Shown one piece after another: positions 25,586-33,916 of a DNA stretch of 45,311 nucleotides. The stretch covers positions 1 to 45,311 of the forward strand of contig CANRPF010000011.1 in the NCBI GenBank assembly GCA_947632375.1, written 5' to 3'. Source of the stretch: an uncultured Bacilli bacterium. Its GTDB lineage: Bacteria; Bacillota_I; Bacilli_A; RF39; UBA660. The notes under the pieces are model-generated. The model did not search any database and was not told the origin of the DNA. It saw only the letters and a program-made list of their open reading frames with translations. A program made the position numbers and the translations under genes. Position 1 is the stretch's first letter; the number at the start of each line of letters is the position of its first letter.

Positions 25586-26815
25586 TTAAAAATTAGATAA
25601 ACTTTCAAATACAGGTAACTTCATTAATTGTTCTATAAATTCGCTAGTTTCTTCATCAGTTATACTATCTATATCCTTAGCATCACTTAAATTTAAATCA
25701 GGAATATCTTCTGCTTCACCTAACTCATAATTAAGATCAAATTCTATTTTGATAGCATTTGATGAATCATTAATATTAATACTTCCATTTAAAGAACTAG
25801 ATTCAAAATTTATATTTAATTCTAAAGAATTATCTACAGTTTTTAAAGTTAAATTATTATTTGATAACGTACCATTAAATACTAAAACATCATTTTCTTT
25901 AAAAGAGTATTCTATATCTTTTTGTCCTTCAATAACTAAACTATAGTCATCCATTTTTATTTCTTGTTTTAAAATATCACTACCACTTAAATAAGCATTA
26001 TATTCTAGATAATTATTCTCACTATAAACTCCATTACTTTCAAATAAAGATAACGTATCATTCATTTCTTTTTTTACATCATCTAAAGTAGTATCTTCTT
26101 GAACTAAACTATTTAAAGCTTCTTCATCATTCATTATATTATTTATAAGATTCTTATATAAATTAACTACATCACTTTCAGTAACTTTTAAAGATATTTT
26201 TCTTACTCTTTTTTCAGAATCTTTTATAAAAGTAGTTGTAGATTCACTAACAAATTTATCTTTAGTAAAATATTCATCTATTGTTTTTAATACTATATCA
26301 TATATTTTAGAATAATCTGTAATATTATTAGTAGCTATTTCATATGGATAATAATAAAATCTTTTAAACATAGGTTTAAATTTAAAATAGAAATTTTGAT
26401 CTTTAATAATACTTTCAAGATCTATAATAGTTTCTTTATCATCTTTAAGAATTAAATTATAATAAAGTTCTTTATTATTAATTAATTTTAAATTATAATC
26501 ATTATCTAATATATTTTTATCATTAATTTTAGCTTTTATATTACCTGTTATATTTGCTGTATAACCATTTACATACTTAGATAATTTATCAACTTTTTCT
26601 TCTATTTCAGAAGAATTATAATATACTTTTAAACTATTAACTAATCTAGTTTTTGGATTAGTATAAACTTTATAATATTTATACCCAAAATAACCTAATA
26701 AAGATATTATAGCTACTACTATTAAAGTTACTATAACAAACTTTAAAAAACTGCCTTCATATAAACTTTTTTTTCTTTCTTTTTTATCTAATATTTGATT
26801 TTCATCCTCTATCAT
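25586..26815 (-). CDS. Single-pass membrane protein with large extracytoplasmic domain
   Basis: No family recognised (409 aa). A charged cytoplasmic N-terminus (1-23) and one transmembrane helix (~26-47) precede about 340 residues of alternating beta-strands and helices outside the membrane. Strand phrases such as LKLINNKELYYNLILKD, FYFKFKPMFKRFYYYP and NLTLKTVDNSLELNINFESS suggest a lipoprotein-like beta fold of the kind seen in DUF-type secreted domains of Bacilli. The C-terminus is acidic and helical. GGAGAG precedes ATG. It is monocistronic: 44 bases after holA with no clear terminator between, and its own terminator behind. Function unknown. Confidence 0.75.
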   Translation of the reverse strand: MIEDENQILDKKERKKSLYEGSFLKFVIVTLIVVAIISLLGYFGYKYYKVYTNPKTRLVNSLKVYYNSSEIEEKVDKLSKYVNGYTANITGNIKAKINDKNILDNDYNLKLINNKELYYNLILKDDKETIIDLESIIKDQNFYFKFKPMFKRFYYYPYEIATNNITDYSKIYDIVLKTIDEYFTKDKFVSESTTTFIKDSEKRVRKISLKVTESDVVNLYKNLINNIMNDEEALNSLVQEDTTLDDVKKEMNDTLSLFESNGVYSENNYLEYNAYLSGSDILKQEIKMDDYSLVIEGQKDIEYSFKENDVLVFNGTLSNNNLTLKTVDNSLELNINFESSSLNGSININDSSNAIKIEFDLNYELGEAEDIPDLNLSDAKDIDSITDEETSEFIEQLMKLPVFESLSNF

Positions 26816-26859
26816 AACAAACTCTCCTTATAATGGAATTATATCATAAATTAGTTATT

Positions 26860-27792
26860 TTACAATGTTATTAGAAACATTTTTAAAGCTATATAATTAT
26901 CTATTTTACCTAACTTTATTTGTTCATCAAGATTACCTATTTTTAAAATATTATCTTTTAATTCATCTAACGTATATAATTTAGAATTCTCTAAAGCTAA
27001 TTTTACTCTATATGGATGTACATCTAATAAAGTTGCAATTTCTTTAGAATCTTTATGATTTAATGTTAATTTCTTAGTACAATATATTAATCTATATTGT
27101 ATCGCTATATTTGATAATAATATAGCAGGTTCTTCTTTATTTAAAATAAAATTATCTAAATAGCTAAATACTTTCTTTTTATTCTTTTTTATAACAGCTT
27201 CTACTATATCAAAAACATTTTCATCATTTAATTTAGTAGTATATTTATCTATATCATCTAAAGTTATTGTATTATCTTTTTTTACTACTAATAATTTATC
27301 TAATTCATTAAGTATTAAATCTATATTATTATTTAAATTAGATATTATTTTTTTTAATGCATTATATTCTATATTAAAATTATTATCTTTTAAATATTTT
27401 TTAATAGTACTTTCTAAATCTTCTTCTTTTAATTCTTCTATTTCTATTAAATTATTATTATCCTTAATTATTTTTACACATTTTTTTCTTATTGATACAC
27501 TATCTGCTATAAATATTAAAGTAGTATAAATATTTGGATTATTTAAATAATTTTCTAATATAGCAAGGTCATCTTTATATTCATATTTAGTATTAAATAT
27601 ATTTGTATTATAAACTATAATAGCTTTCTTTTCATTAAATAATGATATTTTATTACACTCTTCTACAACATCTTTTATATTATCAAAAGCTAAATCAAAA
27701 TCTAAAATATTATTTTCATCTATATCTATAGTTAATTCTTTTATTTTATTTTTTAAAAGTCTATATGATTTTGATTTAATAATATACTCCAT
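26860..27792 (-). CDS. holA: DNA polymerase III subunit delta
   Basis: Clamp-loader subunit that opens the beta clamp. The order of segments fits HolA: a divergent AAA+ module with no Walker A (TTLIFIADSVSIRKKCVKII, then LKEEDLESTIKKYLKDNN), the helical lid with LILNELDKLLV and YTTKLNDENVFDIVEAV, and the C-terminal collar with AIQYRLIYCTKKL, LDVHPYRVKLAL and IDNYIALKMFL. 310 aa from ATG 27792, chosen because GGTGG lies five bases upstream. The intrinsic terminator of the structured RNA ends only about 22 bases before this ATG. holA must therefore be transcribed by readthrough or from a promoter inside the RNA region. Confidence 0.9.
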   Translation of the reverse strand: MEYIIKSKSYRLLKNKIKELTIDIDENNILDFDLAFDNIKDVVEECNKISLFNEKKAIIVYNTNIFNTKYEYKDDLAILENYLNNPNIYTTLIFIADSVSIRKKCVKIIKDNNNLIEIEELKEEDLESTIKKYLKDNNFNIEYNALKKIISNLNNNIDLILNELDKLLVVKKDNTITLDDIDKYTTKLNDENVFDIVEAVIKKNKKKVFSYLDNFILNKEEPAILLSNIAIQYRLIYCTKKLTLNHKDSKEIATLLDVHPYRVKLALENSKLYTLDELKDNILKIGNLDEQIKLGKIDNYIALKMFLITL

Positions 27793-27814
27793 ATAACCAC
27801 CAATATAATTATAC

Positions 27815-28022
27815 AAAAAAAAGAATCGTAATACAAATTACGATTCCATAAAATTATTTTAAGGTTATAACCAAAGGAAATATATTTATACAAGTTCTTT
27901 TATGATTCTTTTTTGTAGGAAAGGACTATTTTTGTCTCAAAGGATAATAAAAAACAAAAACAGCTTTAATAAAAGATTAAAAAAATAAATATATTCCCTA
28001 CACCAAAAATAATTTGATGCCT
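27815..28022 (-). ncRNA. Structured RNA, copy 1 (family not recognised)
   Basis: A non-coding stretch folding as one long arm. The closing stem P1 pairs 28019..28003 with 27864..27847. The internal loop is TGTAG on the 5' side (28002..27998) and 11 bases on the 3' side (27875..27865). P2 pairs 27997..27985 with 27889..27876 and has one bulged U. An apical region of 95 bases contains further helices, including a ten-pair stem CTGTTTTTGT/ACAAAAATAG. An intrinsic terminator (stem GAATCGTAA/TTACGATTC, 27846..27823, then eight T) directly follows P1. A -10-like CATACT lies at 28034..28029. The core recurs at 45202..45311 with compensatory changes. Confidence 0.75.
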
Positions 28023-28048
28023 AAATTTAGTATGAAGAAAAGACAACA

Positions 28049-28300
28049 TTATTCCGAATCATCTAAATCTTCAAATAACATTTTTATATGTACACCAAGT
28101 ACCTTAGATATATGGTATAAGGTATTAAGCGAAAATGTTTTAAATGTTTCGTTTTCTATATCACCAATAAAATTTTCACTATAACTACATCTCTCAGCTA
28201 ATTCTCTTTGTGTCCAACCTTTTTTCTTACGGTATTTACGAACATTTTTACCTACCCAATAATAAATGTAGTTATTATCCTCTTTTGATATTGTCGCCAT
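28049..28300 (-). CDS. Small XRE-family HTH regulator
   Basis: An 83-residue DNA-binding protein consisting of a single Cro/CI-type helix-turn-helix: VGKNVRKYRKKKGWTQRELA, then ERCSYSENFIGDIENETFKT and LNTLYHISKVLGVHIKMLFED. The basic recognition region and acidic C-terminus (DLDDSE) are typical of small XRE repressors. GGTAGG precedes the ATG. It ends 27 bases before the structured RNA on the same strand and begins after the smc terminator, so it is either monocistronic or reads into the RNA. Target unknown; self-regulation would be usual for the family. Confidence 0.9.
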   Translation of the reverse strand: MATISKEDNNYIYYWVGKNVRKYRKKKGWTQRELAERCSYSENFIGDIENETFKTFSLNTLYHISKVLGVHIKMLFEDLDDSE

Positions 28301-28337
28301 AGATACCTACCCCAATAATATTATGTCATAAATATAT

Positions 28338-28366
28338 AAAAAAATACCCCAACGAATAGATGGGGT
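28338..28366 (-). terminator. Intrinsic terminator after smc
   Basis: Stem ACCCC/GGGGT with an 11-base loop and seven T on the minus strand. It is among the few G+C-rich stems of the window. Confidence 0.85.
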
Positions 28367-28385
28367 TTTAATATAAAAAAGATGA

Positions 28386-31331
28386 CTATTTTATGTCATC
28401 TAATTTTACACTGACAAGTTTAGATACACCACTTTCTTGCATAGTTATACCATATAAAGTATTAACATATTCCATAGTTCTCTTTTTATGAGTTATTATA
28501 ATAAATTCTGTCTTATCTTTATATTCATTTATATAATTACCAAAAGTATCTACATTAGCTTCATCTAAAGCAGCTTCTACTTCATCTAAAATACAAAATG
28601 GTACGTATCTAATATTTAAAATAGCGAAAAGAAGAGCGATTGCAGTTAAAGTTTTTTCTCCACCTGAAAGCAAACTAATTGTCTTTAAAGTTTTTCCTGG
28701 AGGAGATGCTTCTATATCTACTCCTGTTTGTAATAAATCATCTGGTTCTGTAAGTTTTAATTCTCCTTTACCACCTTTAAATAATTTTTTAAATACTTTA
28801 TTAAATTCAATATTAACTTTATCAAATGTTGTTTTAAACTTTTCTTTCATAGTATCATCTAATTCAGTTATTACATTCATTAAATTATTTATAGATGTTA
28901 CTAAGTCTAATTTTTCATTAGTTAAAAATTCAAATCTTTCATTAATTCTTTCATATTCTTGAATACTACCTAAATTAACATTAGGCATAAGATTTAATTC
29001 TTTTTTTAAAGTATCTAATTTATTTTTTGAAGATTTAATATCTACTTCTAAATCATAATTTTTAATTGCATAATCATAAGTCATATTATATTCTTCATTT
29101 AATTTAATTAAATTATTATCTAAATTAATTTCTAATTTATTTAATTCTATTTCTTTTTCTTTAAGTTCTTGAACATTTTTATTATATTCACTATTAAATA
29201 ATTTAGTATTTTTTTCTATTTCATTTATTTCTATAACACAATCATCTTTTTCATTTTTAACTTTATTTAATTCATTAGCTAAAATATCTCTTTTATTAAT
29301 ATAATCATAATATTCTTTTAACATCTTATCTATATTAGAATCAATATTATCTTCTATTACACTTTTATTATCTATAATTTCTTGTTCTATTTTAGATTTT
29401 TGTTTAATTAATTCATTTAAATCTTTTTCTTTAATACTTAATATATTATTTTTATTATTTAACTTATCTATATTTTCTTTAGAAAGTGTATCTAGTTTTA
29501 ATAATTCTTTTTCTACTTTATCATAAGAAACACTTAAAGATTTTTCTAAATCCAATAAAGTTGATAACTTTTGTTTATTGCTTTCTAAATCAAATTTATT
29601 TAAAAGAATAGAATTATTACTCTTTAAAGATCCACCTGTTAAAGAACCTCCTGTAGATAAAATTTCTCCACCTAAAGTTACTATCCTATAAGAATAATTT
29701 ATTTTTTTACCTAACGACGTCATATTATCTACAGTATCAACTACTAAAATATTACCTAATAAATTTTTAATAATATTTTCATAAATAGAATCATATTCTA
29801 CTAAATTATCTAAAGTATCAATATACCCTTTAAAACTCTTACATTTACTTAAAGTACTTTGATCAACATATTTAGGTTTTATAACATCAAGTGGGAAAAA
29901 AGTAGCTCTTCCTAAATTATTATCTTTTAAATACTTAATAGCTTTTTTAGCACAATCATGATCATCTACAATTATTACATTAGAATTATATCCTAAAGCT
30001 ATATTAAGAGCATCTTTATATAATACATTTGAATCTATTATTTTACCTACTATATTATGTATTCCATTTAAAGATTTATTATTTAAAATATTCTTTACTG
30101 AAGATGGAATACTATAATCATTTAAAATATTAGTTTCTAAAATAGATATTTTATTTTTTACTTTTGCTATATCAAAATTATTTTTTGATATATTATTATT
30201 TATTTCTATTTTATTTTTATTTAATTCATTATATTTATTATCATATTCATTTTTAGTTTTACTATATTCTAATATATCTTTATTTAAAGATTCTACTTCT
30301 TTATTTAATATATTTATATCATTTGAAATAGATAATTCTTTTTCTTTTAAATTAACTATATTTTCTTGTAATTTAGAATCACTTACTTCATATTTTTTTC
30401 TTTCTAAAGCTACTTGTTTTTTAGCTTCTATTTCATTAATATCTTTATTAACTTCTATAATTTTATTACTTAATTCATTTATCTTAGAATCTAATGAAGT
30501 ATTTTTTAACTTTAACTTAGTTAAATTAGTATTATCTTTAGTTAAATTAGTATCCATACTTATAATAGATTTATTTAAATTATCTATTTCTGTTTTTAAC
30601 TTATTAGTTAAACTTTCTGCATCTTTAATATCAATAGTAGTTAATATTATATCTAATTCATCGCTTTCACTTTTTAGTCTTTGATATTTTATAGCTTCAT
30701 CTCTTTGTAGCTTTAATGGTTCTATATTATAAGATAATTCTTTAATAACTAAATCTATTTTTTCTATATTTTCATTTGCTTTATCTATTCTTCTTAAAGT
30801 TTCTTCTTTATGTTTTTTATATTTTAATACACCGGCTGCTTCTTCTATAATAGCTCTTCTATCTTCTTTTTTACCATTTAATATTTCACTTATTTTACCT
30901 TGTGAAATAATACTAAATGAATTAGTACTAGAACCACTATCTATAAATAATTCAGTAATATCTTTTAAACGAACTTTAGCATTATTAATAAAATATTCAT
31001 TTTCACCTGTTTTATAAACAACTCTTTTTATTTCAATTTCTTTAAAATCGCTATTTAAATAATGATCTTGATTATCAAAAGTTAAACTTACCCATGCTCT
31101 AGTCATAGGTTTTCTAGAATTACTTCCTTGGAAAATAACATCAGTCATATTTAGTGAACCTCTTAAATTTTTAATAGATTGTTCACCTAATACCCATTTA
31201 ACAGCATCTACTATATTTGACTTACCAGAACCATTTGGCCCTACTATTCCTGTTATACCATCATTGATATTTATTTCTATCTTATCTGCAAAAGATTTAA
31301 AACCATGACTTTTTATACTAACTAATTTCAT
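28386..31331 (-). CDS. smc: Chromosome segregation ATPase SMC
   Basis: Condensin ATPase that organises the chromosome with ScpA and ScpB. Walker A GPNGSGKS is at residues 31-38. Long coiled coils flank a hinge domain (~410-560, with GKIIDSNVLYKDALNIALGY and TGGSLTGGSL). The C-terminal head has the signature LLSGGEKTLTAIAL and Walker B FCILDEVEAALD. At 981 aa it is about 200 residues shorter than B. subtilis SMC, the difference falling in the coiled-coil arms. The start is ATG 31331 with GGTGA four bases upstream. It follows rnc by four bases, the conserved rnc-smc pair; ftsY is not adjacent. Confidence 0.97.
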   Translation of the reverse strand: MKLVSIKSHGFKSFADKIEININDGITGIVGPNGSGKSNIVDAVKWVLGEQSIKNLRGSLNMTDVIFQGSNSRKPMTRAWVSLTFDNQDHYLNSDFKEIEIKRVVYKTGENEYFINNAKVRLKDITELFIDSGSSTNSFSIISQGKISEILNGKKEDRRAIIEEAAGVLKYKKHKEETLRRIDKANENIEKIDLVIKELSYNIEPLKLQRDEAIKYQRLKSESDELDIILTTIDIKDAESLTNKLKTEIDNLNKSIISMDTNLTKDNTNLTKLKLKNTSLDSKINELSNKIIEVNKDINEIEAKKQVALERKKYEVSDSKLQENIVNLKEKELSISNDINILNKEVESLNKDILEYSKTKNEYDNKYNELNKNKIEINNNISKNNFDIAKVKNKISILETNILNDYSIPSSVKNILNNKSLNGIHNIVGKIIDSNVLYKDALNIALGYNSNVIIVDDHDCAKKAIKYLKDNNLGRATFFPLDVIKPKYVDQSTLSKCKSFKGYIDTLDNLVEYDSIYENIIKNLLGNILVVDTVDNMTSLGKKINYSYRIVTLGGEILSTGGSLTGGSLKSNNSILLNKFDLESNKQKLSTLLDLEKSLSVSYDKVEKELLKLDTLSKENIDKLNNKNNILSIKEKDLNELIKQKSKIEQEIIDNKSVIEDNIDSNIDKMLKEYYDYINKRDILANELNKVKNEKDDCVIEINEIEKNTKLFNSEYNKNVQELKEKEIELNKLEINLDNNLIKLNEEYNMTYDYAIKNYDLEVDIKSSKNKLDTLKKELNLMPNVNLGSIQEYERINERFEFLTNEKLDLVTSINNLMNVITELDDTMKEKFKTTFDKVNIEFNKVFKKLFKGGKGELKLTEPDDLLQTGVDIEASPPGKTLKTISLLSGGEKTLTAIALLFAILNIRYVPFCILDEVEAALDEANVDTFGNYINEYKDKTEFIIITHKKRTMEYVNTLYGITMQESGVSKLVSVKLDDIK

Positions 31332-31335
31332 TTCT

Positions 31336-31983
31336 TCACCTTGCTGCTTTTTTTATTGCATCTTTTGCGGCAGATTGCTCAGCCTCTTTTTTACTCTTTC
31401 CAAAACCCTTACCAAATACTATTCCATCTACTAATACATCTACTTCAAATAATTTATCATGACTAGGACCTGTTTCATTTATTAATACATATTCTAATGA
31501 TTTTTTTTCAGTTTGAACCATTTCTTGTAAATGAGATTTATAATCGCTTAAGAAAACTCTTTTTTCTTCTACAAAAGGTATCGCTACTTTATAAATATAG
31601 TCTCTTGCTACATCGAGACCTAATTCTAAATAAATAACTGCTAATACTGCTTCAAATATATCTGCAATAATAGTTTCATTTTCAGTATGATCTAAACCAT
31701 GTCCTACTCTAATATAAGGAATTAAATTAATTTTTTTTGAATATTCATATAAAGCATTTTCACAAACATAACTTGCTCTAGTTTTACTCATATCACCTTC
31801 GCTCATGCTTTCTAATTTATAAAAATATTCACTCATTATTAACTGAAGAACAGCATCTCCTAAAAACTCTAATCTTTCATAATTAGCTCCACCTGCTTCA
31901 TTTGAATAGCTAGGATGAGTTAATGCTGTTAATAATAATTCTTTATTTTCAATATTTATACCTAAGTCAGTTAAAAATTTCAT
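31336..31983 (-). CDS. rnc: Ribonuclease III
   Basis: Double-strand-specific endoribonuclease for rRNA processing and dsRNA turnover. The catalytic signature ERLEFLGDAVL is near residue 36, with the second acidic site in ETIIADIFEAVLAVIYL. The C-terminal dsRNA-binding domain ends with GFGKSKKEAEQSAAKDAIKK. 215 aa from ATG 31983, chosen since GGTGA lies five bases before it (the upstream in-frame start overlaps that site). In operon with smc. The structured RNA 3 kb downstream contains long helices and could be a substrate; that is speculation. Confidence 0.97.
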   Translation of the reverse strand: MKFLTDLGINIENKELLLTALTHPSYSNEAGGANYERLEFLGDAVLQLIMSEYFYKLESMSEGDMSKTRASYVCENALYEYSKKINLIPYIRVGHGLDHTENETIIADIFEAVLAVIYLELGLDVARDYIYKVAIPFVEEKRVFLSDYKSHLQEMVQTEKKSLEYVLINETGPSHDKLFEVDVLVDGIVFGKGFGKSKKEAEQSAAKDAIKKAAR

Positions 31984-32036
31984 ATATTTCACCATAGTTT
32001 ATTATACTAAATCTATTATTCTTAAACAAGTTTAAA

Positions 32037-32079
32037 TAAAAAAAGTCAAATAATTTAACTCAATGTTAATTTTTTGACT
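32037..32079 (-). terminator. Intrinsic terminator after 32055..32660
   Basis: Long imperfect hairpin with outer arms AGTCAAA/TTTGACT and inner AATTTAAC/GTTAATT, then T residues on the minus strand. The end of the gene lies within the hairpin. Confidence 0.75.
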
Positions 32080-32660
32080 GATTCATTATTATTTATAATA
32101 GTTGTTAAATCTCTTAATTTAAAATAATTAATATAATTTAAACTAAAAGGATTTTTCTTAGAATTTATTACTTTTTTAGATCTTTTAGATAAACCATTTA
32201 AATTAGATTTATCTTTAATAGCATAATTTAATTCATTTAAATGATTATTTCTATATTCAATACATTTTAATTGTTTAATATGTAATATCGATTTAATAAT
32301 ATTTATAATAATAGAAGAATCTATTGGTAAAGATATACTACCTGCTATAAAAAACAATATTGATTCTAACCATATAGTATTATCAAAACTCACTTTAAAA
32401 CAAACTAGAGTATATAAAGAAGAGATTGCTAATGCAACTATATTAGCATATAATTCACGTTTTTCTTCTTTTGTTAATATTCTCACATCTTTTACTTGTC
32501 TTTCCATCATAGCATTTACTTGTTTTTCTACTATTTCATTAAATGCAACATCTTTAATAGTTATTCCATCAGCAAAAGTAACTTTTCTTTTTTCTTCGTC
32601 GTATTTTTTTACATATGTTCCCTTTTCACACTTATTATTTGTGTAAACATAAAGTCCCAT
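32055..32660 (-). CDS. Hypothetical membrane protein
   Basis: No family recognised (201 aa). The first ~65 residues are soluble and charged with a small beta-strand start (GLYVYTNNKCEKGTYVKKYD), reminiscent of a short SH3-like module. Two or three hydrophobic helices follow (~72-125, with SSLYTLVCFKVSF and ESILFFIAGSISLP). A basic C-terminal third with many Asn and Lys ends in SVKKLTLS. GGGGGAT precedes ATG. A good promoter lies at 32685..32713. It is monocistronic, closed by its own terminator. Function unknown. Confidence 0.7.
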   Translation of the reverse strand: MGLYVYTNNKCEKGTYVKKYDEEKRKVTFADGITIKDVAFNEIVEKQVNAMMERQVKDVRILTKEEKRELYANIVALAISSLYTLVCFKVSFDNTIWLESILFFIAGSISLPIDSSIIINIIKSILHIKQLKCIEYRNNHLNELNYAIKDKSNLNGLSKRSKKVINSKKNPFSLNYINYFKLRDLTTIINNNESVKKLTLS

Positions 32661-32684
32661 AAATATCCCCCAATTTAGGTAGTT

Positions 32685-32713
32685 ATTCTAAATTAAATAT
32701 ATAAATTTGTCAA
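32685..32713 (-). promoter_or_regulatory. Promoter of 32055..32660
   Basis: TTGACA (32713..32708), 17-base spacer, TAGAAT (32690..32685) on the minus strand. The -35 is a perfect match. Confidence 0.75.
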
Positions 32714-32718
32714 TATTT

Positions 32719-32748
32719 TTGACATTTACAATTATAAAAATATATAGT
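32719..32748 (+). promoter_or_regulatory. Promoter of yidD and the lipoprotein gene
   Basis: TTGACA (32719..32724) with TATAGT (32743..32748) 18 bases downstream, ahead of yidD. Its -35 faces the -35 of the divergent promoter five bases away, giving the inverted repeat TGTCAA-TATTT-TTGACA. Confidence 0.6.
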
Positions 32749-32768
32749 AAAATTAATAAAGGTGATTT

Positions 32769-32969
32769 ATGAAAAAGATTTCTATATTCCTTATAGAACT
32801 ATATCAATCAACACCATTACATTCGCATTCAATGTGTAGATTTATTCCTACATGTAGTGAATATACTAAAATAAAAATAAACGAATATGGTTTTATTAAA
32901 GGATCATTTTTAGGTTTTAAAAGAATATTAAAATGTCATCCATTTGGAAAAAGTGGATATGATATATAA
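32769..32969 (+). CDS. yidD: Membrane protein insertion efficiency factor YidD
   Basis: Small peripheral membrane protein thought to aid YidC-dependent insertion. The family signature is complete: MCRFIPTCSEYTKIKINEYG, then GSFLGFKRILKCHPFGKSGYD. At 66 aa it is on the short side and ends right after GYDI, lacking the usual DPVP tail. GGTGAT stands two bases before the ATG. Downstream, eight bases later, is a lipoprotein gene, so both are in one plus-strand operon, unlike the usual rpmH-rnpA-yidD-yidC cluster. Confidence 0.95.
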   Translation: MKKISIFLIELYQSTPLHSHSMCRFIPTCSEYTKIKINEYGFIKGSFLGFKRILKCHPFGKSGYDI

Positions 32970-32977
32970 GGAGTTTT

Positions 32978-33847
32978 ATGAAAAGAATATTTAAATTATT
33001 TATATTATCAACTTTTATGATATTATTAACAGGTTGTTTACAAACAGAAGAATTAAAAAATGCTACTATTTATACTACTACTTACCCAATAACTTATTTA
33101 ACTAATGAACTATTTCCTTATGAGGCAAATATTAATTCAATATATCCTAATGGAGTAAATATTAAAGAATATGAATTATCTAATAAGAAAATAAAAGATT
33201 ATTCTAAAGCTAATTTATTTGTTTATAATGGATTAACTGAAGAAAAAAAGATAGCATCTGATTTTGTAGATAGAAATAATCGTTTAAATATAATAGATGT
33301 TTCACAAGGATTACAAATAAATTATTCTTATGAAGAATTATGGTTAAATCCAATAAATTATCTTATGTTAGCTCAAAATATAAAAAATGAATTAAGTGAA
33401 TTTATAAATAGTAAAACTATTTTAGAGAAACTAGATGAAAATTATGAAAATGTTAAAGTTACAATTTCAGAATTTGAAATTAATTTAAAAAATATTGCAG
33501 AAGATAGCAAAAATAAAACTATAATAGTATCAAAAGATTATTTTAAATTTTTAGAAGATTATGGTTTTGAAGTTATTAGTTTAGAAGATACTGAAGATTT
33601 AAGTAATGATACAATTAATAAAGCAAAGAATTTAATTAGTGAAAAAACAAATAAATATATATTTATAACTGAAAGTGAATTAAATAATGAAAGTGATATT
33701 ATCAAAGATGTATTAACTAAAGGTGGCGAAGTTAAAGTATTAAATACAATGACTACACTTACTAGTGATCAAGTTGCTCAAAATGATAATTATACTACTT
33801 TGATGAGAGAAAATATCGAATCATTAAAAGATGAATTATATGACTAA
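32978..33847 (+). CDS. ZnuA-like metal-binding lipoprotein lacking the histidine ligands
   Basis: A lipoprotein (lipobox LLTGC, Cys 20) with the fold landmarks of cluster A-I zinc/manganese binding proteins: TTYPITYLTNEL, ANLFVYNG, WLNPINYLMLA and DYFKFLEDYGFEVISL. The residues that bind metal in the family are replaced: PNGVNIKEY where G-x-E-x-H-x-YEP is expected, EELWLNP instead of H-x-WLDP, and SKDYF in place of the H-x-AF motif. No ABC permease or ATPase is adjacent. GGAG precedes ATG. The family relation is supported by several aligned landmarks; metal binding is doubtful. It may bind another ligand or act as an envelope protein. Confidence 0.8.
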   Translation: MKRIFKLFILSTFMILLTGCLQTEELKNATIYTTTYPITYLTNELFPYEANINSIYPNGVNIKEYELSNKKIKDYSKANLFVYNGLTEEKKIASDFVDRNNRLNIIDVSQGLQINYSYEELWLNPINYLMLAQNIKNELSEFINSKTILEKLDENYENVKVTISEFEINLKNIAEDSKNKTIIVSKDYFKFLEDYGFEVISLEDTEDLSNDTINKAKNLISEKTNKYIFITESELNNESDIIKDVLTKGGEVKVLNTMTTLTSDQVAQNDNYTTLMRENIESLKDELYD

Positions 33848-33870
33848 AACTACTTTTAAAGTAGTTTTTT
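33846..33870 (+). terminator. Intrinsic terminator of the yidD operon
   Basis: Stem AAAACTAC/GTAGTTTT with a short T/A loop and six T in all (33865..33870). The stop codon overlaps the first arm. Confidence 0.8.
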
Positions 33871-33872
33871 AA

Positions 33873-33901
33873 TTGACAAAGATTAAATGCTATAGTAAAA
33901 T
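33873..33901 (+). promoter_or_regulatory. Promoter of tRNA-Ser
   Basis: TTGACA (33873..33878), 17-base spacer, TAAAAT (33896..33901); the transcript would start about nine bases before the tRNA. Confidence 0.85.
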
Positions 33902-33916
33902 GAGTTTATCGGCAAT

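Noticed and set aside
27900-27980. Short plus-strand ORF starting ATGATTCTTTTTTG
   Set aside because: No ribosome-binding site, runs antisense through the variable apical region of the RNA and gives a Lys/Asn-rich peptide without structure.
27815-28022. 6S RNA as identity of the structured RNA
   Set aside because: Copy 1 has the right length and rod shape, but copy 2 keeps the same core in about 110 bases with a tiny apical loop, and the internal loop is 5 versus 9-11 bases, too small for the 6S central bubble. Not fully excluded for copy 1.
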